Below, one piece after another: positions 18,334 through 27,006 of a DNA stretch of 64,000 nucleotides. Positions within the stretch are counted from its first letter, which is position 1; each line of letters begins with the position of its first letter. Position numbers and translations under genes: made by a program. The stretch lies in contig NC_019892.1 of the NCBI RefSeq assembly GCF_000242455.2, forward strand, positions 4,526,001 to 4,590,000, in the 5' to 3' direction. Origin of the DNA: Singulisphaera acidiphila DSM 18658 (lineage in GTDB: Bacteria > Planctomycetota > Planctomycetia > Isosphaerales > Isosphaeraceae). Under the pieces are notes generated by a model. The model saw nothing but the letters and a program-made list of their open reading frames with translations. It made no database searches and was not told the DNA's origin.

Positions 18334-19638
18334 CAGGGCCAGCGCGTATAACTGTGCGGCCTGAGTAGTCTGGCGCGACAGACCGTGGCTCGTTATCTTT
18401 GAATCGGTCCTCGTGAATCGGCTTACTGCACTCCGGGTGTGCGGAGGCCGACACCGACCGATCCCAGGATGCCTCCCATGGCCAAGCCCGTCGATGTCGG
18501 CTCCATCGGCTCTTATTTCGAATCGCTCTCCGATCCCCGCCACGCACGCAATCGTCGGCACTTGATGGTCGATATCGCTGTCATCGCGGTCTGCGCCGTC
18601 ATCTGCGGATGCGATGGCCCTACCGCCATTCATCGCTGGGCCAAGAATCGTGAGTCCTGGCTGGCCCTGCATCTGGCCCTGCCCAACGGCATCCCCTCAC
18701 GGGATTGCATCCGACGCTTGCTCATGGCGCTGAAACCCGAAGCCTTTCAACGCTGCTTCCAGGACTGGATCTGCGACGCGATCCCCGCCGACACTGAGAA
18801 CTCCCGCCGACACGTCGCTATCGACGGCAAAGCCTGTCGCGGATCGCACGATGCGGCCAAAGGTCTTGGCAATCTGCACATTGTCAGCGCCTGGGCCAGC
18901 GAGCAGGGCATTGCGCTGGGTCAGGTGGCCACCGACGCCAAGTCCAACGAGATCACAGCCATCCCAAAACTTCTCGAGCAGATTGACCTCACGGATACGC
19001 TCATCACGATCGACGCGATGGGCTGCCAGAAAGCGATTGTCGAGCAGATCGTTGACGGTGGCGGCGACTGCGTGATCGCCGTCAAAGACAATCAGCCGAA
19101 GCTCGCAACCGCGATCCAAGCGTTCTTCCTCGACCACCTGGAACGCGATCTCGAGGACCTCCACTATCGATACGACGAGACCCGTGATGCCGGGCACGGC
19201 CGCATCGACGAGCGTTCCTATTATCTGGTCAAGGTGCCGACTGATTTCGCGCCGCTGAAGGATTGGCCCTGGATCAAGGCAATTGGCTATGCGGTGCGAA
19301 TCACGCAGCATGCCGATGGGACGGAGTCGGACGAGGTGCGTTACTATCTCAGCAGCCACTATCTGAGCGGCAAGCGTTTCGGCGAAGCGGTCCGCGGTCA
19401 CTGGAGTATCGAGTCGATGCACTGGGTGCTCGATGTGAACTTTCGCGAAGATGAGCACCGCACTCGCGAGCGGACTTTGGGGAACAACTTGAGCTGGCTT
19501 CGGCGGTTCGCCGTGACGCTGCTGAAGCGTCATCCCGACAAGGATAGCCTACGTGGAAAGATGATGTCCTGTATGATTAATACGGACTACCTCACGCAAG
19601 TCCTTTCACTACAGCGTGTTTGATATGCGCTGGCCCTG
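18334..19638 (+). mobile_element. ISAs1-family insertion sequence with 9-bp target duplication
   Basis: 1305-bp element with inverted ends beginning CAGGGCCAGCGC on both sides (left 18334, right reverse complement from 19638), diverging after 12 bases. The direct repeat AGGACGGAT is present at 18325-18333 and 19639-19647, within the 8-10 bp range known for ISAs1 elements. It carries one full-length transposase gene and lies inside a DUF1559 gene. Perfect target copies and an intact transposase point to a recent and possibly still mobile insertion. Confidence 0.94.
18478..19623 (+). CDS. ISAs1-family transposase
   Basis: 381 aa from the ATG at 18478, with AGGA 8 bases upstream; an in-frame GTG at 18439 is an alternative. 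N-terminal FESLSDPRHARNRRH and the hydrophobic DIAVIAVCAVICGCDG are the family's DUF4277/H-repeat-type opening. Catalytic DDE residues sit in HVAIDGKACRGS, LITIDAMGCQKAI and HWSIESMHWVLDVNF with EDEHR. The end (NTDYLTQVLSLQRV) lies 15 bp before the right terminal repeat. Length and motifs are normal for the family and no frameshift is seen, so it is probably active. Confidence 0.95.
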   Translation: MAKPVDVGSIGSYFESLSDPRHARNRRHLMVDIAVIAVCAVICGCDGPTAIHRWAKNRESWLALHLALPNGIPSRDCIRRLLMALKPEAFQRCFQDWICDAIPADTENSRRHVAIDGKACRGSHDAAKGLGNLHIVSAWASEQGIALGQVATDAKSNEITAIPKLLEQIDLTDTLITIDAMGCQKAIVEQIVDGGGDCVIAVKDNQPKLATAIQAFFLDHLERDLEDLHYRYDETRDAGHGRIDERSYYLVKVPTDFAPLKDWPWIKAIGYAVRITQHADGTESDEVRYYLSSHYLSGKRFGEAVRGHWSIESMHWVLDVNFREDEHRTRERTLGNNLSWLRRFAVTLLKRHPDKDSLRGKMMSCMINTDYLTQVLSLQRV

Positions 19639-20407
19639 AGGACGGATCGAGTTGGGGACCGTTTGTTGCCGAGTCCACGGCGTTGTCGCCAGGATAGGTC
19701 GAGGTCAGGACTGCGATGGACGTGGCGCTGGGGGTCATCGTGTCCAGCGCGGAGTTGTTCGCAGTGCCGATCCCCTTGACCCGCTCGCTGAAGGCCGCCG
19801 TATTGCTCAGGCCATCGGTAACGTCGGCGACCCGGACGATAGGCTCACCCGGACCGTTGCCGGGCGCGGGATTGGGGATGCCCACAAAGCCGAAGATCCC
19901 GTCCGGAGACGCGAGACCAAAGCCCGCGGGCGATGCTCCAAAGCTAGTGGCATAGCTGACGGTTCCGAAACCCGCCGTCAACCGGTCGACGTCGGAGGGG
20001 CAGTTGAGGACATCGAGTTTCAAATACTGGGCCGTCGAGTTCTCGGCACTCGGCTTCGACGTCGCACGGCCCGTGTTCGCAAAGTTAAGGCTATTGAAAA
20101 CAACTGACTGCTCGAACATGTTGAGCAAGAGCGGGAAAGCTCCCCAATCGCTACTGCTAAAGCCCGAGTGCCCCCAGGGAAACGACCCAACCGACGATTC
20201 ATAGTTGTGCATCGCCAAGCCCAGTTGCTTGAGATTGTTGACGCACTGGGCGCGACGTGCGGCCTCACGCGCCGCCTGAACGGCTGGCAAGAGGAGGGCG
20301 ATGAGAACCGCGATGATGGCAATGACCACCAAGAGTTCGATCAACGTGAATCCTCGGGGTCGGTGATGTGAATCTCGCTCCCCCTTCGTTTCTTCCCATA
20401 CTTCCAT

Positions 20408-21403
20408 AGAGTCCGCTTCCCTTTGTTGAAGACCATCTCGACCGCGAGCAGGTTGCCCCCACCATCGGCGATTCATGACGCCCCTTGCCCCGTATTCCCC
20501 TGCGCGCAGAGCCGCAATCGCTTCGGACACGAAGCGGACAAGAACAAGAAGACGAAAGAAATCCTCGCACTCGACCAGACGAAAAGTTATCGACGAGAAG
20601 GAGTTCGCGCCTCGCACTCAATAACGTGCGTCTGACACGCTCGTCAATATTAAACGTGATCGATTGGCCGGAAACGAGAATTCGATCATGGACGCCCCCA
20701 CGGATGGTACGACTCCATTAAGCTCCACAGACTTCTCATGATCTTGTTCGCATGAACAGTACAAGCAAAACCGACACTCCTAAACTCACCTTCGATTTTG
20801 CCTCTCCTGGAAATGGAACACCCCTCGGTTTGAGTGATCCGACCGCGAGGCAGAACGAAGCCTGGGAGAAGCAGGCGATCCTCGTACCTTCCACGCCGAC
20901 AATCTCCACGACGGCGATCGGCGGATCAATGGGCGATCAGCGCATCGTTACAACCAGGAACGACTTCGCGATGCGATCGGCGACATGACCTGGCAGACAA
21001 GCTGCCCAACCGCAGCATTGTCGATTTGCGTAAAACGGGATCGCAAGCGGGGAGCTGCGTGAGAAAGGAAGGAGAAGGCCCGTGAGGCGAGTTGGATTGG
21101 CCATATGAACCCTGGCCGGGATCTTGCTGAACTCCCCAGTCGTTCCTCGATTGAGAAATGACCTGGACAGAGTGTCGAGCTCTGCGGCAACGCGACCCGA
21201 GCGCCGCCCCAAAGACCAAGACCGAAGGAAGAGGCACGATACCGCTCTATTTTCCCTATCGGGATTGGCACCAGTACATCAAATCGCCTTATCTATACAA
21301 ATATCCAGAAACAGTCATCGCCCACCCTCGAAAACTCCATTTTAGGCGAAAGTCTAACCTCCAAAAGAAAGTACCAGACTCGTTTCGCACACACGATCTT
21401 GAG
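20408..21403. other. Intergenic region, no gene recognised
   Basis: About 1 kb upstream of the interrupted DUF1559 gene and downstream of the DUF1016 gene. Overlapping short frames on both strands have no family signature. The promoter of the DUF1559 gene should lie near its left end, but I found no copy of the TTGACA/TAAATA promoter seen at 56.9 and 60.1 kb. The A+T-rich stretch at 21240-21420 lies just downstream of the nuclease gene. Confidence 0.5.
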
Positions 21404-22513
21404 TTATTTTTTCTTTCGAGGCGACCTTTCAGCATCACCCTCTCCGCTCAACTCGGCCTCGATCTCCTTCAGGCTCGGCAGGCTTCCCTTCAGGTCCTTC
21501 GGTAGCGACTCGACGAGCTTCGTCACGTAGCTCGAGACGCCCACTGGCTTCAAAAGGTCACGCAGTGCGTACTCAGCAACCACCTTGTTCTTCGATTTAC
21601 AGAGGATGATGCCAATCGATGGCTTGTCATCCGAGTGCCGCAGCAGGTCGTCCACCGCCGAAAGGTAGAAGTTCATCTTCCCGGCATACTCCGGCTTGAA
21701 CGCGCCTGCCTTGAGTTCGAGTACCACATAACAGCGAAGCTTCAGGTGGTAGAAGAGGAGGTCGATGACAAAGTCCTCCCCACCGACTTCGAGCCGGTAT
21801 TGCTGGCCGACGAAGGCGAAGCCGACCCCCAGCTCGATCAAAAACTCCCGGATGTGCTCGACAAGCCCGCGCTCGATCTCCCGCTCCTCGGCGTCATCGG
21901 TGAGCATGAGAAAGTCAAAGCTGTAGGGATTTTTGAGGACTTCCCGAGCAAGGTCGGACTGCGGGGCCGGAAGCGAGCGTTCAAAGTTCGTGGTGGCCTG
22001 GCCCTGGCGCTTGTGGAGAGCGCTCTCGATCCAGTGCACAAGGACGTTGCGGCTCCAGCCGTTTTTGATGATCGCCCGAGCGTACCAAAGCCGTTCCTCC
22101 TGACCTTTGACTTTCTCCAGCAGGGTCAGGTTGTGGTACCAGGTGATTTGTGCAAGCGCCTCTTGCACAATTGCCTCATCAGGCCAGGCCTTGGCGAAGG
22201 ACCGCATGTACTTGAGATTCCGCGGGGAGAACCCCTCGATCCCGGGGAACTCCCGCCGCAGGTCGGCGGCGAGTCGGTCGACAACCTTGGCTCCCCAGCC
22301 GTGCTCCTTCTGACGGGAGAGGATATCCCGGCCGATCTGCCAGTAGAGAAGGACCAGTTCGCGGTTAACGGCGACCGCCGCCCGGACCTGTGCCGTCCGG
22401 ATCCGCTCCTTCAACTCCCCCAGGAACGATTCGTAATCCCCGGAGATCAGGGGGCCCGCAGCCTTCGCGGGCCTCGGGCCCGGTTTCTTGTTCCCGCCGC
22501 TCTTCCCGGCCAT
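21404..22513 (-). CDS. DUF1016 (YhcG-type) PD-(D/E)XK nuclease domain protein
   Basis: 369 aa from the ATG at 22513 (MAGKSGGNKKPG); the frame is open to 22882, but that part is antisense to the neighbouring gene. The N-terminal helical domain shows VNRELVLLYWQIGRDILSRQ and FSPRNLKYMRSFAKAWPD. The C-terminal nuclease fold has GGEDFVIDLLFYHLKLRCYV and VLELKAGAFKPEYAGKMNFY, giving the D-x(n)-E-x-K catalytic pattern. The Lys-rich tail (SPRKKK) may bind DNA. Members are often near restriction systems or mobile DNA; here it lies close to two insertion sequences but with no methylase partner. Its cellular role is unproven. Confidence 0.92.
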   Translation of the reverse strand: MAGKSGGNKKPGPRPAKAAGPLISGDYESFLGELKERIRTAQVRAAVAVNRELVLLYWQIGRDILSRQKEHGWGAKVVDRLAADLRREFPGIEGFSPRNLKYMRSFAKAWPDEAIVQEALAQITWYHNLTLLEKVKGQEERLWYARAIIKNGWSRNVLVHWIESALHKRQGQATTNFERSLPAPQSDLAREVLKNPYSFDFLMLTDDAEEREIERGLVEHIREFLIELGVGFAFVGQQYRLEVGGEDFVIDLLFYHLKLRCYVVLELKAGAFKPEYAGKMNFYLSAVDDLLRHSDDKPSIGIILCKSKNKVVAEYALRDLLKPVGVSSYVTKLVESLPKDLKGSLPSLKEIEAELSGEGDAERSPRKKK

Positions 22514-22590
22514 GACGATTCTCCGTGTCCCCGAGTGGCCGAGATTCCCCAAAAAGGGCAGGACCGAATGGAGCGTCGCTCTTCCTTGTT

Positions 22591-23526
22591 TTAAGGTTTT
22601 GCCGGAACTTCTTTGGGGTTCTCGAACACGCGCACGTCCGGGTGCATCGTATAGAGCCGATCGCCGCCGGGGCCGGTGACGAGGATGGAGCTGGAGCAAT
22701 TGTTCTGGATGATCGGGTTGCCGGAGTACTTCTCCCAGTGGACCAGGTCGCGGGAGCGGGCGATATTGGTGGTCCAGTCCTTCTTCCAGGGGCGATGGGC
22801 GTTGGCGTGGTAGAACGCGTAGTAAACGCCGTCGCGCTTGATGATCTGGTTCACGGCCACGGCCTCGCGGTCGTACGGCCACGGACCGCAGGCGAGAACC
22901 GGGCTGTCCTTGACGTTCGTCCAGACGAGACGATCCTGGGAGGTGGCCAGCCAGACCCCTCGGTCACCGCGCTCGTAGAAAAGATACCAGGTCCCGTTCT
23001 CGAACCAGACGGTCGGCGTACCATAGGGGCCGCGAGGAATCGGGGTGCCGTCGACCTTGCGGACGTCGAGTGCTCCCAGGTCGGTCCAGTGGATTCCATC
23101 GGGGGAGCTCATCTGGTGGGCGATGTCGTCTTTCCCTTCGGCGAAGAGAAGGTAGCGGCCATCCTGGCGCACGACGCAGACATCCTCGACCCACGACTTC
23201 GTGAACAGGGGGTTGGCCGAGTCACGGGTCCACTTGATGCCGTCGGGCGAGGTGGCATGCCCCAGGAACTTGGTCGGCGACCGGTCGTCGTTATAGCCGG
23301 TGTACCAGAGGTGAAACGTGTTCCCCTCGACCAGGATGTCCCCCCGTTCACGGATCTTCTGGTCCCAGGCGTCGTCCCCAGCCCCTTGGAAGACCGGGTT
23401 GGCCGCGATCGGCGACCACTCGACGAGCGACCTGGGAAACTCCTCGGCACCGGCCAAGCCAGCGCTGATCGCAAACGCGAACGCGAGGCAGAGCGCCCCC
23501 GACCGGACGAAAAAGGGAAAACGCAT
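22591..23526 (-). CDS. Secreted five-bladed beta-propeller glycosidase-like protein
   Basis: 311 aa with a signal peptide (MRFPFFVRSGALCLAFAF, cleavage probably after AGLAGA). The mature part has repeated propeller blades: FHLWYTGYNDDRSPTKFLG, TSPDGIKWTRDSANPLF, RYLLFAEGKDDIAHQMSSPD, WYLFYERGDRGVWLATSQD and VYYAFYHANAHRPWKKDW. This is the GH43/GH130-type fold; Asp and Glu residues at the blade openings could be catalytic, but I cannot assign the triad or the sugar. Export to the periplasm is expected. It lies 77 bp upstream of the DUF1016 gene on the same strand; no functional link is apparent. Confidence 0.85.
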   Translation of the reverse strand: MRFPFFVRSGALCLAFAFAISAGLAGAEEFPRSLVEWSPIAANPVFQGAGDDAWDQKIRERGDILVEGNTFHLWYTGYNDDRSPTKFLGHATSPDGIKWTRDSANPLFTKSWVEDVCVVRQDGRYLLFAEGKDDIAHQMSSPDGIHWTDLGALDVRKVDGTPIPRGPYGTPTVWFENGTWYLFYERGDRGVWLATSQDRLVWTNVKDSPVLACGPWPYDREAVAVNQIIKRDGVYYAFYHANAHRPWKKDWTTNIARSRDLVHWEKYSGNPIIQNNCSSSILVTGPGGDRLYTMHPDVRVFENPKEVPAKP

Positions 23527-23647
23527 CGATCACAGTTCCCGAGGTGACTGCGAGGGGCGGATCCCCGGGAGGGAGGACCGATACACCTACCCAATCAGAC
23601 CAGGGCCGCCGCTCAACTCAACCGGCTTGCGTCCAGCGAATGAATCA

Positions 23648-24454
23648 TCAGGGAGCGGGAGAAAACTCTTTGAACGGAATCTTCTTGTAGAGCACCAGTT
23701 GTGACAGGACAAGAGTCTTCGCATTCCGGTCGGTCGAGGTGAGAAAGACGGAATCCCCGGACTGAGCAAACGTAGGGGTACCGCGAGTCACCTGGCTGAT
23801 ACTCATGTTCCCCGCGTTATCGGGAAAGATCCTGACGACGTTATCACCGGGCACGCCGATCCGGACCGGGTTGATCCCCAGCACGTTGCCCACCGCATAG
23901 AACTGTCCCGGGATCCCGTTCTCACCGGGATTGATCGGATAGGCCCAGCCGTAGAGCGTGTTCTGACTGGCGATATCAAAACCGTTCATCATTCGGTTGA
24001 ACGTCGGGTCGATCGTGGTGACCACCCGATTGAACGGCAGCAAGCTCTTATAAGTGGGCTGAACCAGGGTCTGGTCGCTCCCCTCGTAGACGTCAATATG
24101 GGTCGTGCTGAGCGACATCGAGCCCAGGTCATCCCCCGTGGCCTCGACTAAAGACTTGGGGGACAACTCCCCGAGAATCGTCGGCCAACGAACCAGGAAC
24201 TGATTGATCGAGTCGGCCGCGATCGGGAACTGCTGCCCCTGGCTGTTCTGGACCACGATCCAGCGCTCGTTGGCGAAGATAACCTCGCCCCAAGCGCCCG
24301 GAGGCGGAGGGGGAGGCAAAGGGACGAGTCCACCTGCCGTCAGGTTGTTCAACGGACCAGGAAAGGCTTGCCCCCAGGCCGCCAGACTCGGGACGGCCAC
24401 AGCCCCCAGCAGTACCAGGCCGATTCGAGTCCAGGTCCCCACGCGGATCTTCAT
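23648..24454 (-). CDS. Secreted protein of unknown function
   Basis: 268 aa. The N-terminus MKIRVGTWTRIGLVLLGAVA is a signal peptide, probably cleaved after AAWGQA. A Pro-rich linker (PLPPPPPPGAWGEV) is followed by IFANERWIVVQNSQGQQFPI and a mostly beta-rich sequence including YGWAYPINPGENGIPGQFYA. No catalytic motif or known domain is recognised; it resembles the many exported proteins of planctomycetes that lack family names. A stand-alone gene between the glycosidase-like gene and the pfa cluster, transcribed away from the latter. Confidence 0.75.
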   Translation of the reverse strand: MKIRVGTWTRIGLVLLGAVAVPSLAAWGQAFPGPLNNLTAGGLVPLPPPPPPGAWGEVIFANERWIVVQNSQGQQFPIAADSINQFLVRWPTILGELSPKSLVEATGDDLGSMSLSTTHIDVYEGSDQTLVQPTYKSLLPFNRVVTTIDPTFNRMMNGFDIASQNTLYGWAYPINPGENGIPGQFYAVGNVLGINPVRIGVPGDNVVRIFPDNAGNMSISQVTRGTPTFAQSGDSVFLTSTDRNAKTLVLSQLVLYKKIPFKEFSPAP

Positions 24455-24965
24455 GGTCCCTTCCCTCCGACTTGGTTCGAGATCATGGCCCCGATTTGGC
24501 GACGCACCGAGCCCAGGATCCGCATGTCGCCCAAACCCATGTCATTTCTTGATTCTATCCGATTGTTCGCCGGGAATCGAGGCCCGATCCCAGGGCCCAA
24601 ACCCGGCCGCCACGCCCGCTCGGCGCCACACCAAAGGAACTCGACATCGGATCAGGGGTGTTCCCACGCCCGATGACTTGATGTAAAAGAGTACGGTTTA
24701 TCAACCGACCCCGCTCCGCCTCGCTCTCCCGACAAGTCGACGAAAGAACACAAAGGTGATTTTTTGAGTGACTAGGCGAGCGGCTGCTGGGTTTTCGTCC
24801 ATTGGAAAGGTTCGCAAACGCTGGAGCTTTTGCCGTTCCTGGTTCGACCTGCCTAGTCCGGCCACTGATGCGACTAGCCCCGAAATGGCTTCGGGGATTT
24901 GAACCCAACATTCCACAAGCTGGGTCTTTGGGGAAAAACGGTCGGCGCTGAGGCGCGGACGTTGT
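24455..24965. other. Intergenic region upstream of the pfa-ole cluster
   Basis: 511 bp between divergent genes, so it should contain the promoter for pfaD. I could not recognise a clear -35/-10 pair or operator; short frames here look non-coding. Confidence 0.5.
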
Positions 24966-26612
24966 ATGATCGGCTCTTTTCTTTCCAGAGGGGTAGAACG
25001 GCCCGTGGTGATTCCCGCGACCTACGAAGAGACACTGGAACGAGCTCTCTGCCGGGTCGGCGACCCGTTCCTGATTATGGAACGGGAGGGTAGCCACGCG
25101 CTTTTGGAGTGGGACCTGGCAGCCTGGGAAGGTCCCGGCGGGGAGCGGGTGGCCGGCGTTCTGCCATCCTGCCGGCCCGAGGATCTCGGCGACGTCTCGT
25201 TCCGCGAAGCGCATCGGCTCCGCTTTCCTTACGTGGCGGGAGCGATGGCCAACGGCATCGCGTCGGCCGAGATCGTCGAGGCGATGGGCCGAGCCGGGAT
25301 GCTCGGCATCTTCGGCGCGGCGGGCCTGCCGCTGACAGCCGTCGAGGCAGCCATCGACCGGCTCGAGCGGACCTTAGGACCCTCGATCCCGTACGGGTTC
25401 AACCTGATCCATAGCCCCAACGAGCCCGAGCTCGAGGCGGCGGTGGTCGCGCTCTACTTGAAGCGCGGGGTCAAGCTGGTCGAGGCGTCGGCCTACCTGG
25501 ACCTGACCTTGCCGGTGGTTCGCTACCGGGTCCACGGCCTCCGGCTCGACGGGGCGGGGCAGGTGGTGGTGCCTAACCGGATCATCGCCAAGGTGTCGCG
25601 GGTCGAGGTGGCCTCGAAGTTCCTGGCTCCACCACCGGCGAAGTTCCTCCGGGAACTAGTCGCCTCGGGCGAGATCACCAGCGAACAGGCGACCTGGGCC
25701 GCGCGGATCCCGATGGCCGATGATGTGACGGCCGAGGCAGACTCGGGCGGGCATACCGACAACCAGCCGGCCATCGTGCTCTTGCCGACGATGCTCGCCC
25801 TCCGCGACCGGATGCAGGCGGAACACCGCTACGACCGACCGCTCCGGATCGGCGCGGCGGGGGGAATCTCATCCCCTTGGTCGGCCGCAGGGGCATTGGC
25901 GATGGGGGCGGCCTACCTCGTTACCGGGTCGGTCAACCAGGCCTGCGTCGAGGCAGGAACGTCCGACCCTGTCCGCAAGATGCTTGCCGAAGCCAGGCAG
26001 GCGGACATCGCGATGGCCCCGGCCGCCGACATGTTCGAGATGGGGGTCAAGGTCCAGGTCTTGAAGCGTGGCACGATGTTCGCCATGCGGGCCGGCAAGC
26101 TCTTCGAATTCTACCGTGGCTACGACGCGATCGAGCAGATCCCCGCCGCCGACCGCGCGATGCTCGAGAAGAACTTCTTCCGGGCCCCGTTGGAAACGAT
26201 CTGGGACCAGACTCGGGCCTACTTCCAGACCCGCGACCCGGCCCAGATCGAACGGGGTACGCGCGATCCCAAGCATAAGATGGCCTTGATTTTCCGCTGG
26301 TATCTCGGCCAATCGTCGCACTGGGCCAACGCGGGCGAGCCCACGCGCGCCGTCGATTACCAAATCTGGTGCGGCCCCGCGATGGCCGCGTTCAACGACT
26401 GGGTTCGCGGCTCGTTCCTGGAGCGGGCCGAGAATCGCCGGGTGGTGACTGTGGCCCTGAACATCCTCTACGGCGCGGCCGTCCTGATGCGGGCCCGCAG
26501 CCTGGGGGGGCAGGGGATCGCGATCCCGGCCGGTACGCCCCGCCTCGTCCCCCTCGAACTCCCGGAGCTCGAAGATCGCCTGAATATCCACGTTGCACGA
26601 GAAAGGGCCTAA
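24966..26612 (+). CDS. pfaD: PfaD-like trans-acting enoyl reductase of PUFA synthase
   Basis: 548 aa. A flavin-dependent (nitropropane-dioxygenase-like) TIM barrel of the PfaD family: PYVAGAMANGIASAEIVEAM, GMLGIFGAAGLPLTAVEAAI, IPYGFNLIHSPNEPELEAAV, VKLVEASAYLDLT and, near the FMN phosphate site, IGAAGGISSPWSAAGALAMGA then GSVNQACVEAGTSD. The C-terminal helical extension (YDAIEQIPAADRAMLEKNFF, WYLGQSSHWANAGE) is typical of PfaD and absent from short nitropropane dioxygenases. In PUFA synthases this protein reduces selected enoyl intermediates on the ACPs, which determines where double bonds remain. It is the first gene of the cluster, 394 bp before pfaA, matching the myxobacterial order (ER first). 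Confidence 0.95.
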   Translation: MIGSFLSRGVERPVVIPATYEETLERALCRVGDPFLIMEREGSHALLEWDLAAWEGPGGERVAGVLPSCRPEDLGDVSFREAHRLRFPYVAGAMANGIASAEIVEAMGRAGMLGIFGAAGLPLTAVEAAIDRLERTLGPSIPYGFNLIHSPNEPELEAAVVALYLKRGVKLVEASAYLDLTLPVVRYRVHGLRLDGAGQVVVPNRIIAKVSRVEVASKFLAPPPAKFLRELVASGEITSEQATWAARIPMADDVTAEADSGGHTDNQPAIVLLPTMLALRDRMQAEHRYDRPLRIGAAGGISSPWSAAGALAMGAAYLVTGSVNQACVEAGTSDPVRKMLAEARQADIAMAPAADMFEMGVKVQVLKRGTMFAMRAGKLFEFYRGYDAIEQIPAADRAMLEKNFFRAPLETIWDQTRAYFQTRDPAQIERGTRDPKHKMALIFRWYLGQSSHWANAGEPTRAVDYQIWCGPAMAAFNDWVRGSFLERAENRRVVTVALNILYGAAVLMRARSLGGQGIAIPAGTPRLVPLELPELEDRLNIHVARERA

Positions 26613-27006
26613 CGCATCCTCATCCCCATGCCTCTTTTGTTTTTTTGCGTGCGTGGGGATGCCCTCACCCGACGCCCCGCGTCGCGGCCCGGGGGAAACC
26701 GTTTCCGAAGTTCTCCCCGCCGAGAAAAAACGCTTCTACTATCGTGAATCAATCGACTGGAAGGCAGGCCGAGCCGTGCCAGTGGGGCAATGGCGGACCC
26801 GATCGAACGTTTTCAGATGAAGAGGTGTGAGGGACGAAGGATGAGCAATTAATCATTACCCATCCGCACGAGAGGGCTCATGGCCCTTCGACGTCCATCA
26901 CCCCGCACCCGTCAAGGGACAAAGGGATCGGAGCCGCTCACGCGGTGAGAACTCGCCACGGACCACCTAGCTAGCCAACAGCGTCGGCGCGAAAAGGGGA
27001 AGTCAC
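26613..27006. other. Spacer between pfaD and pfaA
   Basis: 394 bp on the coding strand of the cluster, long compared with the other spacers here (17 to 97 bp). It holds the hairpin at 26621-26661 and may contain a separate promoter for pfaA. No reading frame of interest. Confidence 0.5.
26621..26661 (+). terminator. Hairpin after pfaD (possible terminator or attenuator)
   Basis: An 11-bp stem (CATCCCCATGC at 26621-26631 with GCGTGGGGATG at 26651-26661, one G-U position) enclosing a T-rich 19-base loop, 9 bp after the pfaD stop. The T run is in the loop rather than after the stem, so it is not a classic intrinsic terminator. Confidence 0.4.

Larger units (their letters stand above)
17921..20407 (-). 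pseudogene. DUF1559 gene interrupted by an ISAs1-family element
   Basis: The N-terminal part runs from the ATG at 20407 (MEVWEETKGER, AAGGGAAG upstream) to 19639 and shows GFTLIELLVV, AARRAQCVNNLKQLGLAMHN and NCPSDVDRLT. The C-terminal part (18324-17921) shows PPAPFTSGAAYYRSL, the H-x9-DG motif (HSGGVNVCFGDGH) and GEVISADSF. Removing the IS and one 9-bp target copy joins 19639 to 18324, a 1314-bp jump that keeps the frame; the junction reads NGPQLDPSLVAPPAP. The parent gene was therefore intact (about 390 aa) before insertion. It now gives a truncated protein of about 270 residues lacking the C-terminal domain. It was followed by the lipoprotein at 15715-16098, as in the 54-60 kb cassettes. 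Confidence 0.93.

Noticed and set aside
22514..22882. 123-codon N-terminal extension of the DUF1016 frame
   Set aside because: It lies over the 3' end of the glycosidase-like gene in another frame and has Arg/Pro-rich shadow composition; the ATG at 22513 begins the family sequence.
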